NCBI RefSeq assembly: GCF_000227115.2
Contig: NC_016485.2
Coordinates: 782,025-846,024 of the forward strand
Direction of reading: 5' to 3'
DNA length: 64,000 bases
DNA from: Naumovozyma dairenensis CBS 421
Taxonomy: Eukaryota; Ascomycota; Saccharomycetes; Saccharomycetales; Saccharomycetaceae
The number at the start of each line of letters is the position of its first letter. Within the stretch, counting starts at the first letter, position 1. Below the pieces are notes generated by a model. The model made no database searches. It worked only from the letters and a program-made list of their open reading frames with translations, and was not told the origin of the DNA. The position numbers were made by a program, and so were the translations under genes. Below, in pieces: positions 50,432 to 62,244 of this stretch.

Positions 50432-53303
50432 CGCCTCAATGGGTTTTGATTCAGTTCGTTTGAATATTATAACCTAGGAAATCTAGAAATTAGGGGGCTA
50501 TACGTTTTTTAAGAATGTGTCAATTGATTATATAATCAATGCAGCACTTACGTTAGCGAAGTCGGTTATATTGTTCCAAGCGCAATGGTTTTTAAATGAT
50601 AGGATAGAGATATCGGTCAATAGCTTTACGTTATAGTTTTTGAGAAGCTTAAAGGTGCAGATTATTACGATCACTAATAGACAAGTTAGCAAATGCGTCT
50701 ATTGGGTTACCTATTGGGCTAGGATAAAAGGAAAAATTGACCGTACTGCGTAGTAATAGAATGTTGGTACGTCTTAAATTTTACAACTTCTGGAAAATTT
50801 TCGATCGGAAGAAGCGCGGGGTAAAAATGATCCTTTCAAGGTCCGAGAATCATTCGAGAAAAATCTCGAAGTTTTTTACAACCCCAGGTTTTTGGGGCAA
50901 ATACTGTGTGTGTAAAGCCAAACTCAAAGGAATTTCGTATCAACAGGTAATATTTTTCTTGAATAAAAGGTTGGTGAGTACTGCCTAACGATATATATTT
51001 AACTTTAACTTCAACTACGCATATATGGGCGTTTATAACCCTCTGTTGTATATCGTTTCCATAGATTTAGCCGCCCAGCCCGTTACGTTTGAAACTGTAA
51101 AATGACAATTCTTTTAAATAAAAGAAAACTCCCATAATAATCCTTTGGAGCATTATTTATTGTTTCTGGTCCTTTATGGGTTCCGTTATACGAATGACTT
51201 TCTTTCTATACTTTTGGCTTGTCGCATACAATCTCGCAAATGATTTTCTCACCATATTAAAATAAACATATAATATCCTTTCCTTAACAACTAAAAGAAT
51301 AATGTATTTACCATAGCAGATGGAGAAACGCCCATTTTTTTCAAAAATATAACGATTTACTCTGGAATCAATTCAAAAATATGTCGTAAGTTTTATACAA
51401 TAAATCATAGTGTTTGCAGTAATATATATGCATTGTTTCTGAAGTCATTTTAAACTACCTAATGTTTATATCAGAAAATAGAGAAATTACAAAGAATATT
51501 TACTTACTGGCTTTTTGTTTCCCCTTCTTTCCATCATTCGTTATTTATTGTTTGATTCTTTTGCTATTAGAAAAATAAATAAAACCCCAATACTTTTACA
51601 GTTTCTCCTTAATTGTCAAACAATTAAAAAGAAATTCTAATATTTGACAATATTTTGGTGTAGCGAAACGCAGATGGTAAATGTAGCGTGAGAACCGTTT
51701 CCCTCCCACTAGTAACCCAGAAAACATATATCGAACTAATACTATAATATACAGTTTATATATTTGCAAAACAGGGCGTAGAGTTAAGATGTTAAACGAT
51801 AAGTAATACGGAGAGCTCCTAAATGACTTTAATCATCGTCGTAGACAAGATATAACTGCATCAAAAACACCTCCAAGCGTAACACCAGTAACACAGTTGT
51901 TTAAACAGCAAGTACTTTTGCCTTTGACATTGTATGGGACCTTGATTGGTGGTAGTTGAGTCGACGATGGGTCAATTAACTAGGCCCGTCAATATCATTA
52001 TTATAATGTCCATCTAGGTATAGGAGCATCCTCTCAACTTATGTACGTAAGAAATTATACGACCACTTTGTGTTCCTTGTGCCTTACTGTTTGCTATATA
52101 TAGAAAGGAGAAGCCCTTTTTCTTGGTACCTCTAGACTCTACGTATGTACCCTCAAAAGAAGGCATTAAGTAGAGAGGTGAAGAAAGAAGGTCCAATTTC
52201 ACCGTTAATAATTTCCTTTCAACTTAAAAGAGATGTGGTAATAAATCACCAGAAGATACCGAGTTAGGAAATCACATATATATCCAAGGGAAGGCATTGT
52301 GCGAATCTAGAACCTATCGATTTCTCTTGCTTTTTTGTGATTTATATTTTGATGCCCCTGAAAAGTTCCTATTTCTTTGAATTTTTAAGGGTATGTAAAT
52401 AAGAAAACGCGAAAAACGAAATACAACAACACGAAACGTCTCTCAAAAAAAACAAAGATGTCAGGCAACGGTATTTGAAGCCCTAGTACATTTACAGATT
52501 TGGCCCCGTCTGGAAACTAAGCCGACTTTTTTGTACGAGGTAAAACCAAACAAAATTTGTAACCCTAGTTGATCACCATAACAACGGCTCAATAGGGAAT
52601 CCACCCTCATTCAAGAGTAAGAAAATACCGCAGCCCACTCATTAACCGTTTCAAATATAAAAAATCCATTCGAGATGACAAAAAAAAACGGTCAACAAAC
52701 GATAGCGCTTTTGTACGTTTGTTTGTGAAGGAATATTTCCGCGGCCAGTGGATGCAAAAGGCCTAAAGATTTTGAAACATGATATTTGTGTGTTAGAAGG
52801 GTAATACCAGATCAATATTGGATCAGAGGTTAACCTCTGATGTGGGCAAGGAAGTCAACATTATCCTCTCTCTTTATGGAGATTCCAAAGCTCAACAGAC
52901 TCATTTAAAGCTTTCTGGTCCGTTTTGCGATTGTATTCTTGTTACAGTTATTAATTTATACTAAACTCCTACTTGTCATCTTCTCAGTATACTAGAAAGA
53001 TCGTAACTAAAGTCTCTTATCCATCCAGTTATTCTTGTCAATTTCTTTGAAAACGAACTAAAATTCCCACAACCTATTCTGGAAATATCAAGGTAAACCA
53101 ACTCCCACCAAGGTTAAGATCAAAGCGTTCTACTTTTTATCCATAGAAGTATACTGTGGCAAGTTATATCAAATATTTAACAGCTTTTAGGAGATCAAAA
53201 AATAATCCAAAAGGTTTTAACACTTTTTCTAGGAGAGGGTTCCCATTATAATAAAAACATTCGCTCTAGAAGAAATAACAACCGATTAACTGACATTTCC
53301 AAC
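50432..53303. other. 2.9-kb region upstream of MPT5 and of the kinase gene
   Basis: This long divergent region separates the kinase gene from MPT5. TAGCCGCCCA at 51068-51077 matches URS1 at 9 of 10 positions. Other open frames are short and lack ATG starts or any similarity. No RNA gene is recognised. Confidence 0.4.
51068..51077 (+). promoter_or_regulatory. URS1-like element between TOS3 and MPT5
   Basis: TAGCCGCCCA differs from TAGCCGCCGA at one base. It is about 640 bp before the kinase gene start and 2.2 kb before MPT5. Function is uncertain at these distances. Confidence 0.35.
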
Positions 53304-56300
53304 ATGGTATGTATTTTCTTTTCCTATCTCTTTCTCCAAAGACAATTAATGACTAATTTGCTTCTTTTTTGGATACTCAAAACTAAAATCTCAGAATATA
53401 CTTTACAGGCATCGATGAATTCAATTATGGAAGATCAAGATAGTTTATGTGCACAATTTGGGTTCATTTTACCAGAATGTTCTTATTAATTAATGATGAA
53501 TCTAAAAAACCTGATCTAACAGCCCTATATTGGATGCTTTTAATTACAGTACTTCTTTCCGAGGGGCCTAATTTACCCTTACTAAAGCTTCTATCTGTCC
53601 CCTATTAGCGCGAACAAAGCCTAGCCTGAGTTGCATTCTCCGAGGAAATTTCGTCGGAAAATCATGACGGAAAACTTCACGATAATAATAGATCGAGAAT
53701 TTTTCATATGAGACCCCATCGTTTATACATACGTATTGGGTTTTACCTCTCGAGGAACAAGTCTCTTCAGATCGTCTGATTTTCGTTTGCAACTTTTTAA
53801 GAGCTATTATGTTCAATAATTAATATAACCAATAAGAAAGATCTAATAAAAAATATAGTATACTCAAATTGGATATTTTGGGTTGACATTTATAGACCTA
53901 TCCTAACCAAGCATCATCCTGTTAAGAAGCAAACAAGAGCATCATATCAGTTGTCTCAAAGGAAAGAGCAAAAACGCTATTCAAGATCAAATAAACTAAC
54001 AATTTTCATTCTTTATTTTCTTTTTCATTCCAGTATCCTGAATCATTTCAATCATTCTCTAATTCTAATTCTAACTCGAGAGTTTCAAGCTTGAATTCCA
54101 TTTCCAACACTGTTTCTTCAACCAACGATATGACACATAATCATCAAACACAACATTCCATAAATTCGATCCAATCATTGGTTGAACCAGTTACTCCTCC
54201 TCCTTTAGGCCAAATGAATAATAAGAGAAATCATCAAAAGGCTCATTCATTGGATCTTTCAGGTTTCAACCAATTTATATCTTCCCAATCACCTATGGTT
54301 TTAATGAACACGGTCTCAACAAACGATACTACACAGGCTTCTTCCAATAATGGATTGAATTCCTCATATATTGCTGCTGGTCAAACTCCTACAATCTTAC
54401 CTCAAATTACAGAGTTTACTTCTTCGATGAACGACTCTAATTCGACCATCAGTACTCAGAATAATCCCAGACCATTCCATGATAACAACATCACTACTAA
54501 ATCCTCCGTATCTGCTATTTCTTTGATGAAAAATATCACCGATGGAGTTGCATCGTTACCTGTTGCTTCTACTACCCCTTCATTAAATGCCAAAAACAAT
54601 TCCAGTAATAATATTGGACATCATTCAAACCCCAGTTCTTCTTCTTCAATGGCAGAGTTAGCATTGACTCCCTTAAAAGATTTGAATTATCTAAAGTTAG
54701 CTACCGATCAGTTTGGATGTCGATTTTTGCAAAAAAAATTGGAATCCCCCGCTGAATCAGATATTGTTAGAGATTTAATGTACGAGGAGATCAAACCATA
54801 TTTCCTTGAATTGATCTTGGACCCTTTTGGTAATTATCTAATTCAGAAACTTTGTGATTATTTAACTGTTGATCAAAGAACAAATTTAATTAAATCAATT
54901 TATCCAAACGTTTTTCAAATCTCTATTAACCAATATGGTACACGTTCGTTACAGAGGATAATCGATACTGTTGATAATGATGAACAAAGCAATATTATAA
55001 TTGAAGGGTTTTCTCAAAAATATACATCTATTGAACAAATTGTCACCTTAATAAACGATTTAAATGGTAACCATGTCATTCAAAAATGTATCTTCAAATT
55101 CCCTCCTTCCACTTTTGATTTTATCATCGATACAATTACTGAACAAAATAATATCGTTGCTATATCCACCCATAAACATGGTTGTTGTGTTTTACAGAAA
55201 TTGTTAAGCGTCTGTACTTTAGATCAAATATTCAAAATTTCAGTCAAACTTATTCAATTTTTGCCAGCATTAATTAATGATCAGTTTGGTAATTATATCA
55301 TTCAATTTTTGCTCGATATAAACGAAATAGATTATTATTTCTTACCGGAAATATTCAATACATTATCAAATGAATTATGCCAATTGTCATGTTTGAAATT
55401 CTCTTCAAATGTTGTTGAAAAATTCATCAAGAAATTATTTTCTAATGTTAGATATCAATTGCAAATGAACAACATTGATGCAAATACCTTGGAAGTACTG
55501 GGTACTTCAATGAACATTTTACTATCTATTGTGGATATCTTTACTATCAATTTAAATATTCTAATTAGAGACAATTATGGGAACTATGCCCTACAGACTC
55601 TCTTAGATGTCAAGAATTATTCTGTCTTATTGGAGTATCCAGGTAATAAATTTGTTACAAATGTTCCACACTTCGCTGAATTTAGCCACGAATTCACGAC
55701 AAAGATAAACAATCTTGTGATATTAACAAAAGAACTGCTTTCTAGTATCAAAACCACATCCTATGCAAAGAAAATCAAATTAAAAGTAAAGGCATATGCA
55801 GAATTAACAGGTATATCCTTTCCTGACTTATCTCCAAAAAAACCAAATAATAGTAATAAAAATCATTATATGAATTATAATAATACTATTAACAGTGTAA
55901 ATAAGAATAAAAATAACAGTTACCAAAAGCAGCACTCCCGTCATTTTTCATTGCCTGCAAATGCATATCATAGGAGAAGCAGCAGCTCGGTTATACCATC
56001 CATATTTTCTCAGCAACAACAACAACAGCAAGCACCAACACAAGGCCAACTTTCTCCTGGTATGAACAGCATTTTTAACTCTCATAACATGTCTCCACTA
56101 GGATACCAACCTCACCAATCACAACCAGCACAGCCAATTACACAGCCTATGCTAGGCCAAATGAATATGAGTATGCCGCAACAACTTCCATTGCAACAGG
56201 ATTTCTCTTCTAGCATATTACCAAGACCAAATTCGAGTGTTAGTTTGCAATCCATTCCATCACATCTTACATACCCTTCATCATCATCCCAGTTATCAAT

Positions 56301-56616
56301 TCCACAAACTTTTGCCGGATCCGACAATAATATCAGCACTAATAGTAGCAGCAGTATGCTATATTACCCAAACAATGGTATCAACAATTTTAATGATAAT
56401 ATGGGTAATCCATTGATGTCCAATCTTCCATTTTCTAGCAATAATAATTTCAATCAAAGACAAGCTAGAATTGTAAGCAATCCTTTACCACAACCTTCAT
56501 TTTCGAACAACGGTGCTTTCGCAGCTAATATAAACCCTGTTTCTCCGGTTCCAAATCTGTTTTCCAGTGGATCAAGTAATAACGCTGACTTCATTAATAA
56601 TTTTAATTTCCGCTAA
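53304..56616 (+). CDS. MPT5: PUF-family RNA-binding protein Mpt5 (Puf5), spliced: 53304-53306 joined to 54034-56616
   Basis: Mpt5 binds UGU-containing 3' UTRs and represses those mRNAs through Ccr4-Not; it affects mating-type switching, cell-wall integrity and ageing. Eight PUF repeats are visible: DQFGCRFLQKKLE, DPFGNYLIQKL, NQYGTRSLQRI, NDLNGNHVIQKC, HKHGCCVLQKLL, NDQFGNYIIQFL, KFSSNVVEKF and RDNYGNYALQTL. The region before the PUF domain has VEPVTPPPLGQMNNKRNHQ, and the C-terminus is Asn/Gln/Ser-rich. The main frame has no ATG before residue MTHN, yet it is open and homologous-looking upstream to a 3' splice site. I therefore join it to the ATG at 53304, giving 861 residues, close to the 859 in S. 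cerevisiae. It lies between the TOS3-type kinase and YGL176C, as there. Confidence 0.93.
53307..54033 (+). other. MPT5: Intron of MPT5 (727 bp), directly after the start codon
   Basis: The donor GTATGT follows the ATG at once. A branch site AACTAAC (one mismatch to TACTAAC) lies at 53994-54000 and the acceptor TTCCAG ends at 54033, about 34 bases after the branch A. The acceptor joins in frame (M-Y-P-E-S-F). S. cerevisiae MPT5 also has a 5' intron, to my knowledge, so the intron appears conserved. Confidence 0.85.
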
Positions 56617-57606
56617 AGAACTAAACAATTGTAACTATCTCACCACCTGTATACTTAAACACTATTGCAATTACAAAAAAAAACTTACGCTGGTTCAATA
56701 AAGATATCTTAGTAACTGAGACGAATAAAATTAAAAAAGTAAAAAAAAAGTAATAAAAAAAACAATTAAACAAAAAACAAAACAAACNNNNNNNNNNNNN
56801 NNNNNNNCTTGTAACTAGAGACGATAAATTAAAAGTAAAAAAAAAAAGATAAAAAAAAAACATTCAAAAAACAAAACAAACATAATTAACTAAAAGAATC
56901 GAAGACCACAAATATATACCAACCCTCCCGATGATGATCAAGTCGTCATTGTATTATCACTATGATTATCATACCCCGATATTAATAGATATTTGACTGA
57001 AAAAAAATTAGTCAAAGTTGTATTTCATCGTTTTTTCTTATTTATTCCTTCATTCATTAACATGTCCATTCATTTTTTCCCATTCATTTTTTAATGTCCA
57101 TTCATTCAAAAATTATAACATTAGTATTTCATTCGCTTAAGCATTCTATTAAATTATGATCATATTTCTATTTGTCTTCAGTTGACTTTCTATTCGCTAC
57201 CGACTTTTTCCTTATAGAAGATCAGAATTTTTTTTTCCTCAACAGACATATATATTACTCATATATGTGTATATATACCAATTTATATTAAATACATTTC
57301 TTAGAACTCATCCCACCTACTCTTGACAAGATTTTTCGTTCATATAATTCTATATAATCTGCCGATTTAAACCATATACGACATTATCATACCATCTTAC
57401 AAGTATTGAGTATTAGACCACATATAAGATGGGTGAGATGGTTTGCTGCATTCTATGTAACTTCACACACTATAATGGTAGTTCCCCATCGAAAAAGTTA
57501 GTAAAAAAGATATCTGTTAACTGATGATATTATGTCCCATGGATATATAATATAACTTGTAGATCACTTAGCCGTGGAATCATATCCAAGAATTACCTAA
57601 TAGCGA
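56617..57606. other. MPT5-YGL176C convergent intergenic region
   Basis: This region of about 990 bp holds both 3' ends. Its first part is extremely A-rich, carries a 20-N gap and contains two copies of nearly the same sequence around that gap. TATATA stretches lie near 57248-57275. No gene is visible. Confidence 0.5.
56788..56807. other. Assembly gap (20 N) with duplicated flanks
   Basis: The 80 bases before the gap (56708-56787) and the 74 bases after it (56808-56881) are the same sequence apart from small changes, mostly in A-run lengths; both end in CAAAAAACAAAACAAAC. The gap is therefore probably an unmerged contig overlap. Confidence 0.85.
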
Positions 57607-59244
57607 TTAGTATAGTTCTACTGAGCCCAAATACAGAGACGAAAAAAATTCATTGGACTCAGACTCAGTTCCACATATGATTAGATTAGGTACCCCATGG
57701 CGGTAGTTACCGGATTTCATTTTCACTGACCCAGTTTGGCCATCTTCGTAAATCATATTCTCATTGGAATTTGCCTTTATCTTTAAATTCCGAGGCATAG
57801 AAGTCGTTTCAAGTCTGGAAAAACAAGTAGTAATAAGTCGACACCCCTGCGGTATATGTGAAGAATAATCACAATATTCCCGTATTGGGGAAAATTTCAC
57901 CGAACCATTAACAGATTCAGATATTAAATTATCACCTTTTTTGATAGAAAATATCTCGAAATCACCTTTCCCGGAATTCGCATTTTTAGAGCCATAACAT
58001 AGAAAATGATCATCTGGGGATACGTCGAAAAATTCTGTTTCCTTTGCCATATTATGCTGCCCGGTTTGAAAGATGACAAAAGGCCTATTCATCCCCGTAG
58101 GGATCTCTAAGGATGCATCAAACATAAATAAACTCTGTGCATTGTTTTTCGATATTGCAGAAACAAATAGGATACCTGGTGAAATACCCGCTTTAATGGT
58201 GATTATTGAACGAACATTTAAAGGATTTTTGAAACATTTCCTTCCAGAAACTAAAAGCTTCCCCTCCTTTATCGGGACCGTATATATCCAACCATTTCGA
58301 CAACCGATATTTAGAATTCGTTCTTTAGTCCTAGCAGCTGGGCTTATAGCTAATGTAACGATGTCAGATGTCAAACCTTTGTCAAGTGTCTCCTTATAAA
58401 AGTCTTGATTGTACGACCACTTGTGTATCAAAAGTTTATTGTTGACAGCGACAATAAAACCTTCATTAAGACTTATATTTACGGAGTCACCTATATGATC
58501 TTTATCTTCACCTTTTAGTTCAACTCTTCTTGTCAATGTTGAAGAGCCGCCATTGTACATAAACACATGATCTGTCGAACCCTCTTTGACCAAATGGTAA
58601 TAGAGACCAACGTCTTTTATAAGTAATCCGTCTAATCGTATTGTGCGACATTTGATTACCAATTCTTTTTGGATGTTTGTAAAAGAGTCCATGTTTGATT
58701 CAGAGATCATTTCGAACTCGTAAGCACTTTCTGTATCTAGTGAAAGGTCACGGAGGACTCTAATTAAAGAACCGTTCGAGGTTGCACATATTAGTTCTGT
58801 ACCCCACCGACTAGCATTCACTGGAATGAAAAATCCTGTAAACTCTCCTAGAGCTGGATTTAATTCGTCTGAGTTAGAAATATAGCAGCCTTCATGTCCA
58901 GCTAAATTGAGATCAGATTGGTTCATTACTACCCTTCTGTTATGAAAGCGTAATCCTTCTAATATAGCTCTTGTTTTCTCGACCTCAATAAGTCTATAAT
59001 ATGGATCAGCAACTTTCATCATATGCTCTTGGTACACAGCATTACACTCTTGCTTGACTTCTTCATAATTTTTAGCGTTTAATTCAGTAAGTTTCCTTCG
59101 TTTAATTTCTTCTCTATTGTATATCCTTTCACTTTCATTAGGATCTCTTGAGATGGCAGTTCTGGTGGTGCCAGTCAATTCAGTAATACGGAAGTATCTA
59201 CCACGTTCTTCGTCAAAGTAGAAGCCAGGCAATTCCAAAGGCAT
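57607..59244 (-). CDS. Uncharacterised protein, YGL176C orthologue (WD-repeat-like)
   Basis: The 545-residue length and the place between MPT5 and SAE2 match S. cerevisiae YGL176C (554 residues), a gene of unknown function. The N-terminus LELPGFYFDEERGRYFRIT resembles the start of the DCAF4/WDR21 family of WD-repeat proteins, and it is followed by a basic helix and then many beta-strand segments, as in a propeller. WD dipeptides themselves are not obvious, so a beta-propeller is inference. No membrane segment or signal peptide is seen. The ATG at 59244 gives the conserved N-terminus. Confidence 0.8.
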   Translation of the reverse strand: MPLELPGFYFDEERGRYFRITELTGTTRTAISRDPNESERIYNREEIKRRKLTELNAKNYEEVKQECNAVYQEHMMKVADPYYRLIEVEKTRAILEGLRFHNRRVVMNQSDLNLAGHEGCYISNSDELNPALGEFTGFFIPVNASRWGTELICATSNGSLIRVLRDLSLDTESAYEFEMISESNMDSFTNIQKELVIKCRTIRLDGLLIKDVGLYYHLVKEGSTDHVFMYNGGSSTLTRRVELKGEDKDHIGDSVNISLNEGFIVAVNNKLLIHKWSYNQDFYKETLDKGLTSDIVTLAISPAARTKERILNIGCRNGWIYTVPIKEGKLLVSGRKCFKNPLNVRSIITIKAGISPGILFVSAISKNNAQSLFMFDASLEIPTGMNRPFVIFQTGQHNMAKETEFFDVSPDDHFLCYGSKNANSGKGDFEIFSIKKGDNLISESVNGSVKFSPIREYCDYSSHIPQGCRLITTCFSRLETTSMPRNLKIKANSNENMIYEDGQTGSVKMKSGNYRHGVPNLIICGTESESNEFFSSLYLGSVELY

Positions 59245-59588
59245 CAGTGGTTACATATATAGGTAGATATGGAAAGCAGGATCAATTTGAATGCATAACG
59301 TACCGTAAAGTTTCTTTCTTTGTACAAGTTTTCATTAGGGTTACATTGAGATTTCTATTTCTACGTATAGTTGCCGTTTACATTTTTCAAGTGAATTTAA
59401 ATTTCAAGACACCAGTGACCCTTAATAAATCAAAGTAAGAACTTTTGTTATATCTTTTGCCAGATGAAAAGAAATTCCATTGATCGACTATTATGTAGGT
59501 TAGTTATACATGCATGCTAAAAATTGACCGATCCTAGATCAAGTATGCTATATTTCTATCTAAGTTGTGTTGATGATACGCGGGGACG
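59245..59588. other. YGL176C-SAE2 intergenic region
   Basis: These 344 bp contain the YGL176C promoter and the SAE2 3' end. Nothing specific is seen. Confidence 0.4.
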
Positions 59589-60893
59589 TCAGCTTCTCTT
59601 TCTTGGTTTCCGTTCATATATCTTCAGCTCACTCGGAGACCATGAAAATTGGCTACCATCTACAATTCGATTTAGTTTCTCTTTTTTAAATATATACCTC
59701 CTCTCTTGCGGCGGGAGATTGTTCTGTATTGCCATGAGAAATCTGTACCTCGTTTTTTGCTGTATTATTTCTTGAGATTTTTCCTTATCATCGACTCTCT
59801 CTTGTGTCGTTGGGAAATCTAATCTTCCAAATCCTGGAGGTGACTTTGCTCTCTGTCTCAAATTATCGAATTGAAATTCAATATTGTCAGCATTGACACT
59901 GTCATCCAAGAAAGCATCACTTTTACCATTTGCTGGCAGATTAATTGGTTTTCCAGCTTTCTTATAGAAATTTTCCAATTTAAGGCGTCCTCTTCTTATA
60001 AAAGCTTTATTTTCATTGGGTTTAAAATCTTCAAGAATCCATGGTTTCTCAGTAAGTGGATTGGTATTGAAATCCACGAGAGGTATTTTTTGTGTAGATT
60101 TTTTATCTAGATTCAGGAAAGTTGGTGTGATATTAGTATTTGGTTTGGTACTGTCCCTTTTTAATTTTTTGGGATTCGGTTTCTGTGCATTATTTTCACC
60201 TATCAAATTCAATGGTCTTTTAAAGGTGGGCTCAAACTTTTCTATTCCCTGAATGAAGTCTAAGTCACTAATACTATCTGCAATTGCTTCCTCCCCATCT
60301 AATTCATAGTTCATATTCTCAAGGTCCCTCTTATCTAATGGAAAATCATCCCTGAGTTGTACATCATTTTGTGACAGTGTGATGGGTTCTTTCAAGGGAG
60401 AACTGCAATCGGTTTCACACTTAATCGCAGTTTTACTTAACGGCGATACTGAACGTATATTTTTTTCTTCGTTTTTCGTATAGCGTATCAAGTTGAGGTG
60501 AAAACTCAGCTTAATTGAAACAGGGAGATCATGATTATTCAATAATTTATCCCTTGTCTCGGGATCAAATTGTGTAAGGATCAAATTCTCGGTATCATCT
60601 CCAGCTGGCACATTCTTGTCTTCTTCAATCAGTACGTTTGGGTGCTTAAATGAATCGTCTTTAGCTGCCTCGTTTAGTAATCTGAAATTTGTACAGGACT
60701 GTTCTTTCTCATGGAATGGAGACGCTCTGCTTGCTTCTGGTCCTTCCTTCTCCTCAATGACAGGGTGCGCTCGTATTTCTTTTATCTTGGCTTCCAGCAA
60801 CAAAGTGACATCTAATTGAACGTTTATAAGTTCTTCTAAGCTTAAAGTAGCAAGAAGGGCCAAATTGGATTTCAATCGTATTGGATCAGGCAT
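59589..60893 (-). CDS. SAE2: DNA end-resection factor Sae2 (CtIP family)
   Basis: Sae2 works with Mre11-Rad50-Xrs2 to clip Spo11 or protein-blocked DNA ends and start resection in meiosis and repair. The diagnostic C-terminal CtIP-like region is present: KSPPGFGRLDFPTTQE, with Ser351 in an SP site at the place of the CDK-phosphorylated Ser267 of S. cerevisiae, then RYRFLMA and PPQERRYIFKKEKLN. The N-terminus is predicted helical and suits the oligomerisation domain; the middle is disordered, with many Ser/Thr and acidic residues. At 434 residues it is longer than the S. cerevisiae protein (345), mostly in the middle. It is divergent from BUD13 and next to YGL176C, as in S. cerevisiae. Confidence 0.93.
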   Translation of the reverse strand: MPDPIRLKSNLALLATLSLEELINVQLDVTLLLEAKIKEIRAHPVIEEKEGPEASRASPFHEKEQSCTNFRLLNEAAKDDSFKHPNVLIEEDKNVPAGDDTENLILTQFDPETRDKLLNNHDLPVSIKLSFHLNLIRYTKNEEKNIRSVSPLSKTAIKCETDCSSPLKEPITLSQNDVQLRDDFPLDKRDLENMNYELDGEEAIADSISDLDFIQGIEKFEPTFKRPLNLIGENNAQKPNPKKLKRDSTKPNTNITPTFLNLDKKSTQKIPLVDFNTNPLTEKPWILEDFKPNENKAFIRRGRLKLENFYKKAGKPINLPANGKSDAFLDDSVNADNIEFQFDNLRQRAKSPPGFGRLDFPTTQERVDDKEKSQEIIQQKTRYRFLMAIQNNLPPQERRYIFKKEKLNRIVDGSQFSWSPSELKIYERKPRKRS

Positions 60894-61266
60894 ATCTTCA
60901 ACTTACTGGTCAAATGGCCTCTACTCTCATTATCATTCACTACCATTGGACTTAGGGAACAAATCATCATCTTCTTCTTTCGAGAGCTCCTCTTCCTCAT
61001 CCATATCGAAAAAAAATTGTTTACATATCGAAAAGAAAATATAAACAAGACGCGTTAAAGAAACAGCCGCGTCAAAAAATGAAAAATGAACGTAACATGA
61101 ATTGAAGAAGACTCAATCAAAGAAAGGAGGATACTCTCACCTTTCACCGAAGCCGACTATTGAGGAGGCACAGTTAATCATGACTGCGATCAGTAGTTCA
61201 TACAAGTAGAACACATATTCAATCACTAGAAAAACAAATCTTCAAGAGAAAAAGAACAAAAAAGAA
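60894..61266. other. SAE2-BUD13 divergent promoter
   Basis: This 373-bp region serves both genes and contains one MCB (ACGCGT). No URS1 core is present, although SAE2 acts in meiosis. An A-rich leader precedes the BUD13 ATG. Confidence 0.5.
61050..61055. promoter_or_regulatory. ACGCGT (MCB) between SAE2 and BUD13
   Basis: The site lies about 157 bp before the SAE2 ATG. MBF binding would give G1/S expression, which suits a DNA-repair gene. One site only, so moderate support. Confidence 0.45.
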
Positions 61267-62052
61267 ATGTCTTTACATAGCTACTTGAATCAGGCATATG
61301 GCCCATCATCGAAAAAAAAGTCTAAGAAAAGTAACAAGAAATCGACGACGTCCTCTACCTCATCTCAAGACAGAAATGTGTTTAATGTAACTGAAAGCTC
61401 ACATCAGATTTTGTCCAACAAAAAAGTCTCTAAAGCGTACAGAACAAGTACAGTCAATGGAAAGGGTAAACTGCTTTGGAAAAACGTGGATACTAATGAG
61501 CTAGTTGAAATTCAGGACGATAAAGCAACGCGGTTGATACAGACGAATGACGGTGAGAGCGGGAACCCTAGAAATGTAACCAGACTCGAATCACAGGAGA
61601 CAGTATTTAGAGACGAGAAAGGACATAAGTTGACGAGAGAACGAAATGAGAGAAGGAATAAGGAGACTTCTGAAGATTTGAGAGAACAACTGAGGAAGAA
61701 GAGGTTACAAGAAATAAATATGGGGGAAGTGCAATTACATTGGCTTAAAAATGGAAAATCGGAAGATTCAACTATGAAGAAAAAAGAAATGTTAAAAGAA
61801 GAAGATCCTGCTATGGTTTTTGATGTAAACGAACAAGAGGATAACATACCAACGTCTCTGTTAGGAAGACGACTTTATGACGGGAAATTCCCTGAAAATC
61901 GATTTCATATAGTACCAGGCCCTAGATGGGATGGTGTAGATAGATCCAATGGCTTTGAAAAGAAGTGGCTTCTTAAGAAGCAAGAACAAGAAAATGTAAT
62001 TACTGAACAAAAATTTAACGAAGGCGATCATGACAGCGATGAGTATATTTGA
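61267..62052 (+). CDS. BUD13: Bud13, subunit of the RES pre-mRNA retention and splicing complex
   Basis: Bud13 forms the RES complex with Ist3 and Pml1, which binds the activated spliceosome and retains unspliced mRNA in the nucleus. The 261-residue protein (266 in S. cerevisiae) starts [21 protein letters not shown], has a Lys/Arg/Glu-rich helical middle ([12 protein letters not shown] ...), and ends with the conserved [23 protein letters not shown] motif region. The frame is continuous from the ATG at 61267, so no intron is required here. It is divergent from SAE2 and convergent with XRN1, as in S. cerevisiae. Confidence 0.94.
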   Translation: MSLHSYLNQAYGPSSKKKSKKSNKKSTTSSTSSQDRNVFNVTESSHQILSNKKVSKAYRTSTVNGKGKLLWKNVDTNELVEIQDDKATRLIQTNDGESGNPRNVTRLESQETVFRDEKGHKLTRERNERRNKETSEDLREQLRKKRLQEINMGEVQLHWLKNGKSEDSTMKKKEMLKEEDPAMVFDVNEQEDNIPTSLLGRRLYDGKFPENRFHIVPGPRWDGVDRSNGFEKKWLLKKQEQENVITEQKFNEGDHDSDEYI

Positions 62053-62244
62053 ATGAAAATAAAATCAAATCTAACACAATACACTATATAAAAAGGCACA
62101 ATATTTACGTTTGCTTGAAAATACATCAACATTTGTTTGTATTTGGAATGCATAAATACTCTAGTTTATCAATTATTTATTCATTTTCTCCATCAATACT
62201 ATATAACAGAAAAGTTATTATACGGTCAAGTATATCAAAACGTA

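Noticed and set aside
50737..50988. 83-codon frame upstream of the kinase gene
   Set aside because: It begins at TTG and shows no features; likely chance.
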